7,799 nt of DNA from Verrucomicrobiota bacterium. Its GTDB lineage: Bacteria; Verrucomicrobiota; Verrucomicrobiia; Limisphaerales; JAGWYX01. This document shows positions 6,927 to 7,799 of this stretch, in pieces. The notes beneath the pieces are model-generated. The model saw only the letters and a program-made list of their open reading frames with translations. It was not told where the DNA came from and did not search any database. The translations under genes were made by a program, and so were the position numbers. The DNA is taken from positions 1-7,799 of the forward strand of contig JAGWYX010000146.1 in assembly GCA_018969165.1 (NCBI GenBank), written 5' to 3'. Positions within the stretch are counted from its first letter, which is position 1; the number at the start of each line of letters is the position of its first letter.

Positions 6927-7005
6927 GGTAGGGCGACGGCCTCCGGCCGCGCCGCGGGTGCGAGTGAATCCCGAGAACGGCGCCCCGGGGCGGCGCGGCC
7001 CTACC
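6927..7005. repeat. Intergenic inverted repeat with GGTAGGGC ends
   Basis: Arms at 6927-6955 and 6977-7005 (29 nt each) are inverted copies, perfect over the outer 8 nt (GGTAGGGC / GCCCTACC) and partial further in. The left arm contains CGGCC-tcc-GGCCG, and the right arm contains the 12-nt perfect palindrome CGCCCCGGGGCG at 6981-6992. The plan is like the repeat at 5204-5310 (inverted arms that are themselves hairpins), but the sequence is a different family. It sits between the kinase and regulator genes. No T-run follows, so terminator activity is not supported. Confidence 0.65.
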
Positions 7006-7023
7006 CGCACCGAGGCAGGCGGC

Positions 7024-7051
7024 ACCGGTCTGGACGCCGGTCCTCCCGGTC
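7024..7051. repeat. Small hairpin and triple CCGGTC direct repeat before the response regulator
   Basis: ACCGG (7024-7028) and CCGGT (7037-7041) can pair around an 8-nt loop. CCGGTC occurs three times, at 7025, 7037 and 7046. The block ends 11 nt before the regulator start. It may belong to the repeat cluster just upstream or be a protein-binding site; in DNA this GC-rich, chance is possible. Confidence 0.35.
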
Positions 7052-7062
7052 GAGGCTGACGG

Positions 7063-7799
7063 ATGCGCGGGGAGAATGCCAAACCGGAGGCCGCCCAAGC
7101 GCCCCGGGTGCTGATCGTGGATGATGACCCGGGCCAACGCAGCCTGCTGGATTCGTTTCTCAGCAGCCAGGGCTTTGCCACCGTCGTGGCCGCCTCCGGC
7201 GAGCAGGCCCTCGAACTACTGGCTGCCGGGCCGATCGACCTGATGATCTCGGATGTCCGGATGCCGGGCCTTTCGGGACTGGAAACCCTCCGGCGCGCTC
7301 GCCAATCCCATGAGCTGCTCCCGGTCCTCCTGGTCACGGCCTTTCCGGACATCCGCGATGCGGTGGGCGCCATCCGCGACGGCGCCGTCAATTATCTCGA
7401 GAAACCCATCGATCTGGATGAACTGCTCGTCTCGGTCCGCAAGGCGATAGGGCTGGAGGCGGAGGTCGCGGTTCGATTCAGCCAGGACCACAAGCTGCCG
7501 GAACACGTGGTGGCCAAAAGCCCGGCCATGCAGGCCGTGTTCCGCGATGTGGCCCTGGTGGCGGCCTCGGAAAGCCGGGTCCTGCTGACGGGCGAAAGTG
7601 GCGTCGGCAAGGAGGTGGTTGCCGACGTCATCCATGCCTGGAGCCAACGCGCGGCCGGACCGCTGATCAAGATCAATTGCGCCGCGATTCCGGAGACGCT
7701 GCTTGAAAGCGAGTTGTTTGGCCACGAGCGGGGGTCGTTCACCGGGGCGCACCTCCAGCGCATCGGCCGGTTCGAGGAGGCCAACAACGGCACGGTGTT
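7063..7799 (+). CDS. NtrC-family sigma-54-dependent response regulator, 3' end missing
   Basis: The first 245 residues of a response regulator whose frame is still open at the window end. The receiver domain is at about 14-130, with acidic pair Asp20/Asp21, phospho-acceptor Asp64 (ISDVRMPG), Thr92 (LLVTAF) and Lys114 (EKP). A linker leads to the AAA+ sigma-54 interaction domain from about 148, with Walker A GESGVGKE (177-184), KINCAAIPETLLESELFGHE (203-222) and the sigma-54 contact loop. The loop reads GSFTGA (224-229) instead of the usual GAFTGA. Walker B and any C-terminal helix-turn-helix lie outside. Once phosphorylated, such proteins drive ATP-dependent opening of sigma-54 promoters. GAGG at 7052-7055, 7 nt before the ATG, supports the start. 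The upstream kinase is the obvious partner despite the 164-nt gap. Target genes are unknown. Confidence 0.9.
   Translation, partial: MRGENAKPEAAQAPRVLIVDDDPGQRSLLDSFLSSQGFATVVAASGEQALELLAAGPIDLMISDVRMPGLSGLETLRRARQSHELLPVLLVTAFPDIRDAVGAIRDGAVNYLEKPIDLDELLVSVRKAIGLEAEVAVRFSQDHKLPEHVVAKSPAMQAVFRDVALVAASESRVLLTGESGVGKEVVADVIHAWSQRAAGPLIKINCAAIPETLLESELFGHERGSFTGAHLQRIGRFEEANNGTV

Overview
The window reads as high-GC DNA from a Gram-negative bacterium, most likely of the Verrucomicrobiota (Limisphaerales/Pedosphaera-like). That placement is an inference from the type II secretion gene style, the weak Shine-Dalgarno signals at several starts, and intergenic palindromic repeats that resemble ones I recall from that group. 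No rRNA or marker gene is present to confirm it. Every gene lies on the + strand, and both window edges cut through a gene.

Region 1 (1-5190) is a tight, probably co-transcribed block encoding the inner-membrane platform and outer-membrane channel of a type II secretion (T2SS)-like or type IV pilus-like machine. In order it holds the C-terminal part of a GspL-like (PilM-PilN fusion) protein, a GspM/PilO-like protein, a GspC-like protein with an HR-type domain, a protein made only of secretin N-domains, and a protein carrying the secretin barrel. Junctions are an 11-nt overlap, a 4-nt ATGA overlap, a 9-nt gap and a 42-nt gap. The ATPase, platform protein and pseudopilins are not in view and may lie upstream.

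The most striking point is that the secretin is split over two adjacent genes. The cut falls inside an N-domain: the first protein ends with a beta-alpha half-domain and a disordered tail, and the second begins with its own signal peptide, a Gly-rich stretch and the complementary second half-domain, then the barrel.

Region 2 (5191-7799) holds a two-component pair: a membrane-bound sensor histidine kinase with a Pro/Arg-rich insert in its sensory part, and an NtrC-type sigma-54-dependent response regulator that runs off the right edge. The pair probably regulates something at transcription level, and the adjacent secretion operon is a candidate. The gaps before and after the kinase gene (190 and 164 nt) both carry elaborate inverted-repeat elements with hairpins inside the arms. 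No stretch over 300 nt lacks a gene, and I see no RNA gene, CRISPR array, insertion sequence or convincing promoter.
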